In this document: positions 34,279 through 42,367 of the stretch, one piece after another
Layout: the number at the start of each line of letters is the position of its first letter
How positions within the stretch are numbered: position 1 is the stretch's first letter
From: Allobranchiibius huperziae
GTDB lineage: Bacteria > Actinomycetota > Actinomycetes > Actinomycetales > Dermatophilaceae
Length of the DNA: 64,000 bases
Assembly (NCBI RefSeq): GCF_013410455.1
Contig: NZ_JACCFW010000001.1
Coordinates: 3,302,929 to 3,366,928 of the forward strand
Direction: 5' to 3'
Program-made: the position numbers and the translations under genes
Notes under the pieces: model-generated
Database searches by the model: none
Told to the model about the DNA's origin: nothing
Seen by the model: the letters and a program-made list of their open reading frames with translations, nothing else

Positions 34279-34602
34279 ATGACGCAGCGTGTGGTGACCG
34301 TGTTGGAGGACGACCTCGACGGCGGTCCGGCGGTGGAGACGGTCCAGTTCGGTCTGGACGGTGTGACATACGAGATCGATGTGTCGAAGGCTCACGCCGA
34401 GCAGCTGCGGTCGACCCTGGGGACGTGGCGTGAGCATGCCCGTCGCGCGGGGACGAAGCACCCCGCGGTCCCGCGCCAGGTGGAGACCCCGGTCGACCCT
34501 CGCGCCGTGCGCGCCTGGGCCACGTCGCGGGATCTTCCTCTTCCCTCCAAGGGCCGCATCCCCGATGCCGTCGTCGAGCGGTTCCGCGCCGCCGGGAACT
34601 GA
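34279..34602 (+). CDS. lsr2: Lsr2-type nucleoid-associated protein (variant)
   Basis: A 107-residue protein matching Lsr2 end to end. The N-terminal dimerisation part has TVLEDDLDGGPAVETVQFGLDG split by the usual acidic turn and TYEIDVSKAHAEQLR. The C-terminal DNA-binding domain has RAVRAWATSRDLPLPSKGRIPDAV in the usual order. The minor-groove AT-hook-like RGR of Lsr2 is KGR here (91-93). Lsr2 coats and silences AT-rich, often foreign, DNA. No such DNA is seen nearby, so this copy is likely a housekeeping or paralogous version. It converges on the LysE gene. Confidence 0.88.
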   Translation: MTQRVVTVLEDDLDGGPAVETVQFGLDGVTYEIDVSKAHAEQLRSTLGTWREHARRAGTKHPAVPRQVETPVDPRAVRAWATSRDLPLPSKGRIPDAVVERFRAAGN

Positions 34603-34620
34603 GCCGGCCCGTCCGACGCC

Positions 34621-35217
34621 TCAGCTCGTCACCAGGACGACGGCGATCACGATCATGGTGATCCCGATCAGCACGTCGAGCACCTGCCAGGTGCGCGGCC
34701 GCACGAGCCAGCGTGCACTGGCGGCAGCGCCGTACCCGATGGAGCAGAACCACACGACGCTCGCGAGGGCCGCACCGCTCGCGAACCACCAACGCCCCTG
34801 CGATCCCTGCTGATTGGCGATGTTGCCGAGCATCAGGACGGTGTCGAGATAGACGTGCGGGTTGAGGAAGGTGAGGGCGAGGGTGGTCGCGACCACCGAT
34901 CGCGCTCCGGACAGGACCACCGGTCCGAGCCCGGAGGGGTGCCGCGCCGCGAGCAACGAGCGCACGCCGAACCACAGCAGGTACGCCGCGCCCGCGAACT
35001 TCAGCAGCGTCAGCACCGTCGGGTGCGAGGCGACGAGAGCGCCCACTCCACCGACCCCTGCCGCGATGAGCACGGCGTCGCTCAGGGCGCAGATGGCGAC
35101 GACGACCGCGACGTGGTCGCGCGCGAGTCCCTGGCGTAGCACGTACGCGTTCTGCGCCCCGATCGCGACGATCAGCGACAGGCCGGTCGCGAAACCGGTG
35201 AACGCCGACGTCAACAT
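34621..35217 (-). CDS. LysE/ArgO family amino acid exporter
   Basis: A 198-residue exporter with six hydrophobic segments and the LysE signature IVAIGAQNAYVLRQGL near the start (residues 15-30), where the GAQN and polar pair are strongly conserved. FLNPHVYLDTVLM and YLLWFGVRSLLA are further family blocks. LysE exports lysine and arginine; ArgO exports arginine. ATG 35217 puts the signature at the proper distance. No LysG/ArgP-type LysR regulator is next to it; the divergent neighbour is a kinase. Confidence 0.9.
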   Translation of the reverse strand: MLTSAFTGFATGLSLIVAIGAQNAYVLRQGLARDHVAVVVAICALSDAVLIAAGVGGVGALVASHPTVLTLLKFAGAAYLLWFGVRSLLAARHPSGLGPVVLSGARSVVATTLALTFLNPHVYLDTVLMLGNIANQQGSQGRWWFASGAALASVVWFCSIGYGAAASARWLVRPRTWQVLDVLIGITMIVIAVVLVTS

Positions 35218-35274
35218 GAGGCGATCAGCGTACGAGCGACCGATCCGGCCGCCGTACACCCCTAGCCTGTCCGG

Positions 35275-35913
35275 GTGAGCACATCGGTGGGCCTCGAGCA
35301 CGCCTGGGACAGGCTGCGACCGCGACTGGACGCGGGCCGCATCGTCCTCGGCATCACCGGTCCTCCCGCTGCCGGCAAGTCGACGGTCGCCGAACGGGTG
35401 CACGGCTGGGCGATCGCGGCCGGGATCCGCGCGGTCGTCGTGCCGATGGACGGCTACCACCTGGCGCAGGCCGTGCTCGACGCCCGCAGCTGGGCCGACG
35501 TCAAGGGCGCTCCGCACACCTTCGACGCAGCGGGCTATGCCGATCTCCTCGGCCGGGTGCGGGCCCAGGCGGCGAGCGATTCGACGGTGTGGGCACCCCG
35601 GTTCGATCGCTCCCTCGAGGACCCGATCGCCGGAGCCATCGCCGTCGCACCCGACGACAGACTGATCATCACGGAGGGCAACTACCTTCTGCTGGAGCAG
35701 GACCCGTGGCGCGCGGTGCGAGCGTGCCTCGACGAGTGCTGGTACCTGGAGCTGCCGGACGGCGTACGCCGCGAGCGCCTGACCCGCCGCCACCAGGACT
35801 TCGGGCGCTCCCCGCAGGAGGCAGCGCACCGGGCACTCGGCACGGACGAGGTCAACGCCCGGCTCGTCGCCGCGTCGCGCCGGGCCGCCGACGTCGTCGT
35901 ACGCGCCGACTGA
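35275..35913 (+). CDS. Uridine kinase/phosphoribulokinase-type small-molecule kinase
   Basis: A 212-residue P-loop kinase of the family loosely called nucleoside/nucleotide kinase or fructose transport-associated kinase. Walker A is GPPAAGKST (29-37); VVPMDGYHLAQAVLD and KGAPHTFDAAGYADLL are the conserved blocks of this group, and IITEGNYLLLEQDPW carries the Walker B strand. Substrate could be a pyrimidine nucleoside, pantothenate-like or sugar compound. It lies next to a cytosine deaminase and permease, on the opposite strand, but the two stops face each other so shared control is not implied. Confidence 0.83.
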   Translation: MSTSVGLEHAWDRLRPRLDAGRIVLGITGPPAAGKSTVAERVHGWAIAAGIRAVVVPMDGYHLAQAVLDARSWADVKGAPHTFDAAGYADLLGRVRAQAASDSTVWAPRFDRSLEDPIAGAIAVAPDDRLIITEGNYLLLEQDPWRAVRACLDECWYLELPDGVRRERLTRRHQDFGRSPQEAAHRALGTDEVNARLVAASRRAADVVVRAD

Positions 35914-35915
35914 GC

Positions 35916-36395
35916 TCAGTCGGCGCCGATGTCCTCGTGCCACAGCGCCGGGTGAGCGGCGATGAAGTCGGTCATCAGCCCGACGCACTCCGGATCGTCG
36001 AGCAACACCACCTCGACACCGTGCTCGGCCAGCCAGTCGTGGCCGCCGTGGAAGGTGCGAGCCTCCCCGATCACGACCCGGGAGATGCCAAACTGCCGCA
36101 CCAGGCCGCTGCAGAACCAGCACGGCGACAGCGACGTCACCATGGTCGTGCCGCGGTAGGTGGACTGCCGTCCGGCGGCCTTGAACGCCGCCGTCTCCCC
36201 GTGCATCGACGGGTCGCCGTCCTGGACGCGCCGGTTGTGCCCGCGCCCGAGCACCGAGCCGTTCGCCGCGACGAGTGCTGCGCCGATGGGTATGCCGCCC
36301 TCCGCCAGCCCGAGCCGCGCCTCGGCGACGGCGATCCCCAGCAGTTCCCGATCGTCCCCGCGGGTGGCCCGCGGGTCGGTCCCGCCTGCGCTCAC
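35916..36395 (-). CDS. Cytosine deaminase, yeast Fcy1-like CDA fold
   Basis: A 159-residue zinc deaminase. HGE (His65, Glu67) and SPCWFCSG (Cys92, Cys95) provide the zinc ligands and proton shuttle. The C-terminal half (FGISRVVIGEARTF, HGVEVVLLDDPEC and the ending WHEDIGAD) resembles yeast cytosine deaminase rather than the TadA tRNA deaminases or the E. coli CodA amidohydrolase. It should convert cytosine to uracil. It begins 1 bp after the stop of the cytosine-type permease gene, which makes a compact uptake-plus-deamination pair. The start is GTG at 36395. Confidence 0.86.
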   Translation of the reverse strand: MSAGGTDPRATRGDDRELLGIAVAEARLGLAEGGIPIGAALVAANGSVLGRGHNRRVQDGDPSMHGETAAFKAAGRQSTYRGTTMVTSLSPCWFCSGLVRQFGISRVVIGEARTFHGGHDWLAEHGVEVVLLDDPECVGLMTDFIAAHPALWHEDIGAD

Positions 36396-36396
36396 C

Positions 36397-37863
36397 TCAG
36401 GCTGCCGGCGCGGGCTCGGTGTCGGCCGGCCGTACGTCGGCGCGCGGCTGTCCGGCCATGGCCTTGTAGAGCACGCCGTAGATGACGGCCGCGATCAGGA
36501 AGCCGACCACCGGCGTGATGTCGCCGACCACCGGGTGGTGCTTGGGGATCGGTCCGAGGTACTTGGTCTGGTTGGAGAACAGGAAGATCGACACGGCTCC
36601 GCCGACGAACATCGCGATGGGACCCGCCCAGTTGCGGTGCCTGCGATCCAGGACCAGGGCGTTGATGTCCTGGCCCCGACGCAGCAGCCGGTCCAGCAGC
36701 ACGACGCCCAGCCAGGGGGCGATCCAGTAGGAGATGATCAGCAGGAAGTTCTCGTACTTGCTGCCGGCGTCGTCCAGGCCGAAGTAGGCGAGCACGAAAC
36801 CCGCGACGCCGAAGACCATGGCCACGACCATCCGGGCGCGGTGCACCGGCAGGCGCACCCCGAGTGCCAGCGCCGACATCGCGCCGGAATAGATGTTGAG
36901 CGCGTTGGCCGCGACGGCGCCGACGGCGATGCCGAGCAGGGTCAGCTTGCCGAGCCAGGTGGGGAACATGCTGGTGTAGACGCCGGGGTCGACGGCGGGC
37001 TTCGCGACGACGAACACCATGGCGGCGCCCGCGCACTCCAGGACCACGCAGGACAGGAAGACACCGAGTCCGGCGTACCCGCCGGTCCGCGCGCGGTTGA
37101 CGGAGCGCGGCAGGTAGCGGGTGTAGTCCGACGCGTACGGGTTCCAGCCGCACGCGTACCCGAATGCCGCAGCCGCCTCGATCAGGAACGCGCCGGTGAC
37201 AGACAACGGCGGGAAGAGGGTCTTGCCGGTGCGCAGCTCACTCAGGTGGGACGTGCTGAGGTCCGCCTTGTGGAAGGCGATGACCGCGCCGATCACGAAG
37301 ACGACGGCGAGAGCCGGAAGCACGAACTTCTCGAAGCTGTGCACGAGGTTGTGCCCGAACGCCGCGACCGTCAGCTGCGCGGCGACGATGATCAGCAGGC
37401 ACAGCCATCGGGGGATGCCGCCCGCGAGTGCATGCAGCGCCAGCGCGCCGCTGACGCTGTTGACGGCGAACCAGCCGACACCGGCGACCAGCGCGTTCAG
37501 GCCCGCCGGAAGGATGTTGCCGATCCAGCCGAATCCCGAGCGGCTGAGCACCATCTGGGCCAGCCCGCTCAGCGGCCCCCAGCTGGACAGCACGCCGTGT
37601 GTGGCCGAGCCCAGGGCGGTACCCACCACGATCGCCGCCGCCGCCTGCCAGAACGACAGACCGAAGAAGAGGGGACCGATGATGCCCACGGCGATCGTCG
37701 CGAACTCGAGGTTGGGAGAGGTCCACGTCCACAGCATCTGCAGGGGACGGCCGTGCCGTTCGCTGTCCGGGATGTACTCCACACCCCCTGGTTCGAGGGC
37801 GACGGTCTTGCTCCCGTAGTGCTCCTCGGCGATGGGGTTGGCGACAGTGCTGGATGCGCTCAC
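36397..37863 (-). CDS. NCS1-family purine-cytosine permease
   Basis: A 488-residue transporter with about 12 membrane helices. The family opening ERHGRPLQMLWTWTSPNLEFAT (split between a charged loop and the first helix) and the SRSGFGWIGNILPAGLNAL segment are characteristic of NCS1 cytosine/purine permeases. Helix 8-9 contains YASDYTRYLPRS, the usual NCS1 hallmark. The downstream yeast-type cytosine deaminase gene, with a 1-bp gap, argues for cytosine as substrate. GTG or ATG choice: the start at 37863 leaves a polar 25-residue N-terminus that is normal for the family. Confidence 0.88.
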   Translation of the reverse strand: MSASSTVANPIAEEHYGSKTVALEPGGVEYIPDSERHGRPLQMLWTWTSPNLEFATIAVGIIGPLFFGLSFWQAAAAIVVGTALGSATHGVLSSWGPLSGLAQMVLSRSGFGWIGNILPAGLNALVAGVGWFAVNSVSGALALHALAGGIPRWLCLLIIVAAQLTVAAFGHNLVHSFEKFVLPALAVVFVIGAVIAFHKADLSTSHLSELRTGKTLFPPLSVTGAFLIEAAAAFGYACGWNPYASDYTRYLPRSVNRARTGGYAGLGVFLSCVVLECAGAAMVFVVAKPAVDPGVYTSMFPTWLGKLTLLGIAVGAVAANALNIYSGAMSALALGVRLPVHRARMVVAMVFGVAGFVLAYFGLDDAGSKYENFLLIISYWIAPWLGVVLLDRLLRRGQDINALVLDRRHRNWAGPIAMFVGGAVSIFLFSNQTKYLGPIPKHHPVVGDITPVVGFLIAAVIYGVLYKAMAGQPRADVRPADTEPAPAA

Positions 37864-37939
37864 GGGGCCAGTCTGGCGCCTCGAGGCGGTGGCGATGGTT
37901 TCGCCGACGTAAATCCTGGGCGATCGGCATACTCACGGG

Positions 37940-38722
37940 GTGAGCACACTGGTTTTCCTGCACGCCCACCCCGACGACGAGGCCAGCTCCACCTCCGGCA
38001 GCATCGCCCGCGCGGTGCACGACGGGCATCGCGTCGTGATCGTCTTCGCCACCAACGGTGACCACGGCGAGGCCGCGGGGGATCTCGCCGAGGACGAGAC
38101 GGTGCCGATGCGGCGACACCGCGAGGCAGCCGAGTCCGGGCGGGTGCTCGGCGTCGATCGGATCGAGTGGCTCGGGTACGCCGACTCCGGGATGACCGGG
38201 TGGGCGCAGAACGACGCCGAGGGCGCGTTCGCGCGGGCGGACGTCGAGGAGGCGGCCGCCAAGGTCGCGCGGATCCTCGACGACGAGGACGCCGACATCC
38301 TGATCGGCTACGACTGGCACGGGGCGTACGGCCACCCCGATCACGTACGGGTGCACCACGTCGCGCACCGGGCCGCGGCCCTCGCACGCCGTACCCCGCG
38401 AGCGTTCGAGGTCACCATGAACAGGGACGCGATGCGCGCGCTGATGGCGCACGCTCCGGGGGGTCAGGGTTTCGACGTCGACGGGCCGATGGACGACGGC
38501 AACCCGATGGGTCTACCGGAGAGCGAGATCCACTGGGACGTCGACGTGTCCGACTTTCTGGAGGTGAAACGGGCGTCGATGCAGGCTCACGCGAGCCAGG
38601 TGAGCGACATCGGGATGTTCATGGCGATGTCGCCGGAGGTGTTCGCGGGATCGTTCGGGCACGAGTACTACGTCGAACCGGGCCGGCCCGCCGGGATGAC
38701 GCAGGGGTGGCCGTTCGCCTGA
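37940..38722 (+). CDS. PIG-L family zinc deacetylase (Mca/MshB-like)
   Basis: A 260-residue metal-dependent deacetylase. AHPDDEASST (zinc Asp/Glu plus base) is at residues 9-18, and AYGHPDHVRVHH carries the third zinc ligand. GYADSGMTGW is the loop seen in mycothiol enzymes MshB and Mca. It probably removes an acetyl group from an N-acetylglucosamine-type sugar or cleaves mycothiol conjugates; the position alone does not decide. Start GTG 37940. It is divergent from the cytosine permease with only 76 bp between starts, so the two promoters overlap. Confidence 0.86.
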   Translation: MSTLVFLHAHPDDEASSTSGSIARAVHDGHRVVIVFATNGDHGEAAGDLAEDETVPMRRHREAAESGRVLGVDRIEWLGYADSGMTGWAQNDAEGAFARADVEEAAAKVARILDDEDADILIGYDWHGAYGHPDHVRVHHVAHRAAALARRTPRAFEVTMNRDAMRALMAHAPGGQGFDVDGPMDDGNPMGLPESEIHWDVDVSDFLEVKRASMQAHASQVSDIGMFMAMSPEVFAGSFGHEYYVEPGRPAGMTQGWPFA

Positions 38723-38864
38723 CCGTCGCCGCCGGCGGGCGCAGGCGGTGCTCAGCGCACCGGCACGGCATCCACCGGGAGATGAATTCCTGGGTATAGC
38801 CTGACAATTCGCGTCTCAGACGCGCGCGGGCAACCGCGTCGCGACAAGCAAAGGAGCAAGTGTC

Positions 38865-39014
38865 GTGGGCTTTCTGTTGTGGATCCTGGCCGTCATCCTG
38901 GTGATCGCCGGCATCGTGGTCCTTCTCAAGGGCAGCATCATCCTGGGCATCGTGCTCATCGTGGTCGGCCTCGCCGTAGGACCCGGCGGCTGGAGCGTCC
39001 TCAGCAAGCGCTGA
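38865..39014 (+). CDS. 49-residue GPGG-motif small membrane protein
   Basis: A short gene too small for routine calling. It starts at GTG 38865, with AAGGAG (38851-38856) eight bases upstream, and encodes 49 residues. Two hydrophobic Ile/Val/Leu helices (LLWILAVILVIAGIVVLL and IILGIVLIVVGLAVG) flank a short KGS turn. It ends GPGGWSVLSKR. I recall families of small actinobacterial membrane proteins with a GPGG ending; their function is unknown. It is followed at 13 bp by a large inverted repeat. Third-position GC and the good ribosome site support it as real. Confidence 0.75.
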   Translation: MGFLLWILAVILVIAGIVVLLKGSIILGIVLIVVGLAVGPGGWSVLSKR

Positions 39015-39026
39015 CCGTTCCTCGTG

Positions 39027-39098
39027 CCGAGTGGCATACATATGTTTCCGGTGCACCCCCTAGGAGTGCGCCACTGGACACATAGGTATGCCACTCGG
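39027..39098. repeat. Long inverted repeat between convergent genes
   Basis: CCGAGTGGCATAC (39027-39039) is perfectly repeated inverted at 39086-39098, and after one mismatch the arms continue for five more bases (TATGT/ACATA), giving 19-bp arms with one mismatch. The 34-base loop contains a weaker GGTGCAC/GTGCGCC hairpin. It lies between the small membrane protein and the transglutaminase, so a bidirectional terminator is the simplest reading. Confidence 0.75.
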
Positions 39099-39102
39099 TG
39101 TT

Positions 39103-39927
39103 TCAGGCCTGTGTAGCTCTGCTCTCTTGTGCCGTGACGCTCATCATCTGCAGCCACGGAGCGCCGTACGTCGTCACGAGAGCCACGTCGGCGGCGTCCC
39201 GGCCGCGGCCGATCACCACCCGCCCTTTGCGCGTGCGGTCGTGCCGCGCGTCGAAGTCCCACCAGCGGTCGCCCAGCCAGACCTGGGTCCAGGCGTGGAA
39301 GTCCATCGGTCCGGTGTTGATCGGCGGATCGATGTCCGGCATGTAGCCGAACACGTAGCGCGCCGGGATGTTGAGAGCCCGGCAGAACGTGATGAGCAGG
39401 TGCGCGAAGTCGCGGCACACGCCTTGCCCGGTCGTCCACGCGTCCACCGACGTCGACAGCGAGTTGGTGGATCCGATGGTGTACGTGAGGTATTCGTGCA
39501 CGTAGGTGCACAGCGCCGACACCCGGCCGTACCCGCGAGGGTGATTGCCGAACTGCCGCCACGCGTGGGTGCCGAGCACGTCCGGCTGGCAGAAGCGGCT
39601 GGAGATCGTGTACTGCAGCACCTCATCCGGCAGGTGCTCCGGAGAGATCTCGGGTGCGTCGGTGTCGACGTCCTCCGGTGCGTCGGGCACCTCGGCACGC
39701 ACCGCGTACTCGAACGTGGTGATGCCCTGCGGCAGGACGAGCCGGGTGCAGGTGTTGCCGAACGCGTCACGGAAGTCGTGACTGTCCACCGCCGCGGAGT
39801 TGGTCCACGACTCCCTCGAGAGGGTGACCTTCGCATTGTCGGTCGGCTTCACCTGGAAGACCGCCGCCGTCGGCGCCAGTGAGGAGTAACGGAAGGTGCA
39901 CCCCAGGTCGAGCGTGCGGGTGTTCAT
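39103..39927 (-). CDS. Transglutaminase-like cysteine protease family protein
   Basis: A 274-residue cytoplasmic protein of the bacterial transglutaminase-like family. The catalytic triad is clear: Cys171 in GQGVCRDFAHL, His211 in MDFHAWTQVW and Asp226 in WWDFDARHD. An N-terminal beta-rich domain (1-100) precedes it, as in proteins usually encoded beside alpha-E and ATP-grasp partners. Those partners are missing here. No signal peptide or membrane segment. It may act as a protease, amidase or cross-linking enzyme. Confidence 0.9.
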   Translation of the reverse strand: MNTRTLDLGCTFRYSSLAPTAAVFQVKPTDNAKVTLSRESWTNSAAVDSHDFRDAFGNTCTRLVLPQGITTFEYAVRAEVPDAPEDVDTDAPEISPEHLPDEVLQYTISSRFCQPDVLGTHAWRQFGNHPRGYGRVSALCTYVHEYLTYTIGSTNSLSTSVDAWTTGQGVCRDFAHLLITFCRALNIPARYVFGYMPDIDPPINTGPMDFHAWTQVWLGDRWWDFDARHDRTRKGRVVIGRGRDAADVALVTTYGAPWLQMMSVTAQESRATQA

Positions 39928-39995
39928 CGGTGTGGTCGTCCTCGCTCGAGCAGGGGCACGGTGACAGCGAACGCTACCGGCAGGGGCACGCAGAA

Positions 39996-40027
39996 CCGCC
40001 GCGCACCCTGGAGTGGGTGCGCGGCGG
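39996..40027 (-). terminator. 13-bp hairpin after the MFS exporter gene
   Basis: CCGCCGCGCACCC (39996-40008) pairs perfectly with GGGTGCGCGGCGG (40015-40027) around a 6-base loop. It starts 26 bp past the MFS stop on the minus strand and ends that transcript before the transglutaminase gene. No U-tract follows. Confidence 0.7.
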
Positions 40028-40053
40028 CTCGACTCCCCCGTATGTCGGCTGCG

Positions 40054-41643
40054 TCAGTCGGTGACCGCAGCAGCCCGGTCGCGTTCGGCGACCTCGGCCT
40101 CGGCGAGCACCAGCTCGTCCGCCTCGGGCAGCTGGGGCCGACGCATCACGGTCAGCACCAGCAGGAACGCGACGATCAGCAGGCCGCCCGCGACCACGAA
40201 TCCACGGTCCGCGCCCCGCACGAAGACCTCGAGTGCGGCGCGCCCCGCGGAGGAGGTCTCCGCCGGGCCCTTGCCGGCGGTGGCGAAGACGCTCACCAGC
40301 ACCGCGAGCCCGAGGGCGCCGCCGAGCTGCTGGGTCACGCTCACCAGGCCGGACGCCACCGAGGTGTCCTTGGGCTCTACGCCGGCGATACCGGCGGTGG
40401 TGAGCGGCACGAACGCGATGCCGTTGCCCAGTCCGAAGACCACCAGAGCGGGCACCATCGTGGCGTAGGTGCTGCCGACGTCCAGGATCGACATCCAGGT
40501 CAGGCCGATGCCCGAGAGCAGCAGACCCGTCGAGGCGATCGCCTTGGTGGAGAAGCGCTGCGCGAAGACCCGCGAGACGAGCTGCGAGGCCAGGAAGACC
40601 GACACCGGGATGGGCAGGAACGCCAACCCGGACTCCCACGGGGTCCAGCCGAGCACGATCTGCATGAACTGGCTCATGAAGAAGAACGTGCCCATCGATC
40701 CCGCGACGAGCAGGGTGCGGGCGACGTACGCGATCGAGCGGTCCCGGTGCGCAAAGAGGTGCAGCGGGGTGATCGGCGCCTTGGCGCTGCGCTCGACCAG
40801 GATGAACGCGGCCATCATCACCAGGCCGACGGCGAACGACGCGAGCGTGCGAGTGTCGCTCCATCCGTCGGAGGCGGCGCGGATGAAGCCGTAGACGAGG
40901 GTCGACATACCGGCCGTGACCAGCACGGCACCGGCGACGTCCACGGAGCCCTTGATCATCTTGGAGATCGGCAGGGCCCGGATTCCGAGCGCGAGCACGA
41001 CGATGCCGATGGGCACGTTGACGAAGAAGACCCAGCGCCAGGAGGCGACCGAGGTGAGCACGCCGCCGGCGATCAGGCCGATGGCCGCGCCGCTCGCGGA
41101 GACGACGGTGTAGAGGCCGATCGCGCGGGTCTGCTCACGGCCCGGCTTGACGCTCGACATCAGGATCGCGAGCGCGGAGGGCGCGAGCAGGGCCGCACCG
41201 ACGCCCTGCAGGCCGCGAGCGGCGAGCAACAGGGCGGAGTCCTGGGCGATGCCGCCGAGGAAGGACGCCAGGGTGAAGATCGCGAGTCCCGCGAGGAACG
41301 CGCGACGCCGGCCGAAGAGGTCGCCGGCGCGGGCACCAAGCAGCAGCAGGCCACCGAAGGCGAGCGTGTAGGCGTTCACCACCCAGGACAGGTTGGCGGG
41401 GTTCATCTTGAGCTGGGTCTGGATGTCCGGCAGCGCGATGTTCACGATCGCGGCGTCGAGGACGATCATCAGCTGGGTCACGAGGACCACGACCATGATG
41501 AGTCCAGGGTTGGCAGGGCGCGCAGAACGGTCGGCGGAGCGGCGGCCCCACCGGCCGCGGCTGCGAGCGCCGACGGGCGCGGTGGTCGACGTGCCGCCCG
41601 GGGCGGACTGCGTCGAGGATGACGGCGAGGTGGTGAGTGCCAT
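40054..41643 (-). CDS. MFS drug exporter, DHA2 (EmrB/QacA) family
   Basis: A 529-residue proton-driven exporter with 14 predicted membrane helices. Helix 1 carries VTQLMIVLDAAIVNIALPDIQ in the usual DHA2 form, motif A is ARAGDLFGRRRAFLAG, and motif C lies in the GAAIGLIAGGVLTS helix. The N-terminal 45 residues are polar and poorly conserved. Such pumps remove dyes, antiseptics and antibiotics. A divergent TetR regulator faces it and the intergenic region holds two palindromes, the nearer one about 27 bp before this start, so direct repression is likely. Confidence 0.9.
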   Translation of the reverse strand: MALTTSPSSSTQSAPGGTSTTAPVGARSRGRWGRRSADRSARPANPGLIMVVVLVTQLMIVLDAAIVNIALPDIQTQLKMNPANLSWVVNAYTLAFGGLLLLGARAGDLFGRRRAFLAGLAIFTLASFLGGIAQDSALLLAARGLQGVGAALLAPSALAILMSSVKPGREQTRAIGLYTVVSASGAAIGLIAGGVLTSVASWRWVFFVNVPIGIVVLALGIRALPISKMIKGSVDVAGAVLVTAGMSTLVYGFIRAASDGWSDTRTLASFAVGLVMMAAFILVERSAKAPITPLHLFAHRDRSIAYVARTLLVAGSMGTFFFMSQFMQIVLGWTPWESGLAFLPIPVSVFLASQLVSRVFAQRFSTKAIASTGLLLSGIGLTWMSILDVGSTYATMVPALVVFGLGNGIAFVPLTTAGIAGVEPKDTSVASGLVSVTQQLGGALGLAVLVSVFATAGKGPAETSSAGRAALEVFVRGADRGFVVAGGLLIVAFLLVLTVMRRPQLPEADELVLAEAEVAERDRAAAVTD

Positions 41644-41669
41644 GGAGTGGTCCTAAGAGTCAGAGGAGT

Positions 41670-41742
41670 AGTACCCTCGTACTGGAAACGGAGAAGAACT
41701 CCGCTTGCACGACTATACGGAGGGTTCCTCCGGTTGTGCAAG
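41670..41742. promoter_or_regulatory. Palindromic operators between the MFS exporter and tetR
   Basis: Two dyads lie in the 125-bp divergent gap. AGTAC-CCTC-GTACT spans 41670-41683, near the MFS start. CTTGCAC (41704-41710) and GTGCAAG (41736-41742) form a perfect 7-bp outer repeat enclosing CGGAGG-GTT-CCTCCG (41718-41732). These are the natural operator candidates for the TetR protein encoded at 41769. Confidence 0.6.
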
Positions 41743-41768
41743 TGGGTCGGCAAGAGAAGGTGGATCAC

Positions 41769-42347
41769 GTGTCCGTTACGGCGAAGAAGCCGCTGCGCGC
41801 CGATGCCGCACGCAACCGTCGGCTGCTGATCGACACCGCCGCTGACGCATTCGCGGCGAACGGCGTCGATGTCCCCCTCGATGACATCGCGCGGACCGCC
41901 GGGGTCGGCATCGGCACCCTCTACCGCCACTTCCCCACCCGCGAGGACCTCGTCCTCGCCGTCTATGCCGCTCGCGTCGACGACCTGGCGCAGCGCTCGG
42001 ATGAGCTTGCGCGGCGCCCGGATTCGGGTGAGGCCCTGCATGAGTGGATGCGCGAGTTCGTCGACTTCTACGCCGTCAAGCGCGGCATCATCCACCTGCT
42101 GCGGTCGATGATGAACACCAATCACGAGCCGTTCGAGGCAATTCGCGCGAAGCTGCTGCACTCCGCCGACGTGGTCCTCGCCCCCGCCATCGCGGCGGGC
42201 GTGATCCGCGCGGACACCAGCGCGACCGAGCTCACCCGCGCACTCGGTGGGATCTGCCTGGCGAGCACCCAGCCGGACGCCGACCAGGTGTCGATGAACC
42301 TGGTCGACCTCATCTACGACGGTCTGCGCTACGGCACCAGAGCCTGA
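41769..42347 (+). CDS. TetR-family transcriptional regulator
   Basis: A 192-residue TetR protein. The helix-turn-helix spans about residues 17-57, with IARTAGVGIGTLYRHFPT as recognition part. The C-terminal ligand domain (REFVDFYAVKRGIIHLL onward) is the SbtR-type C-terminal form. GTG 41769 has AAGGTG seven bases upstream. It is divergent from the MFS exporter and very probably represses it. The N-terminus resembles that of the second TetR at 44130, so the two are related paralogues. Confidence 0.88.
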   Translation: MSVTAKKPLRADAARNRRLLIDTAADAFAANGVDVPLDDIARTAGVGIGTLYRHFPTREDLVLAVYAARVDDLAQRSDELARRPDSGEALHEWMREFVDFYAVKRGIIHLLRSMMNTNHEPFEAIRAKLLHSADVVLAPAIAAGVIRADTSATELTRALGGICLASTQPDADQVSMNLVDLIYDGLRYGTRA

Positions 42348-42367
42348 GCAGTCGGCATACTCGGCGG

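Noticed and set aside
39975-40050. Possible tRNA 3' end (GGCTCGACTCCCCC)
   Set aside because: No acceptor stem, D-arm or anticodon arm can be built around it. The hairpin beside it is a simple 13-bp stem placed as a terminator.
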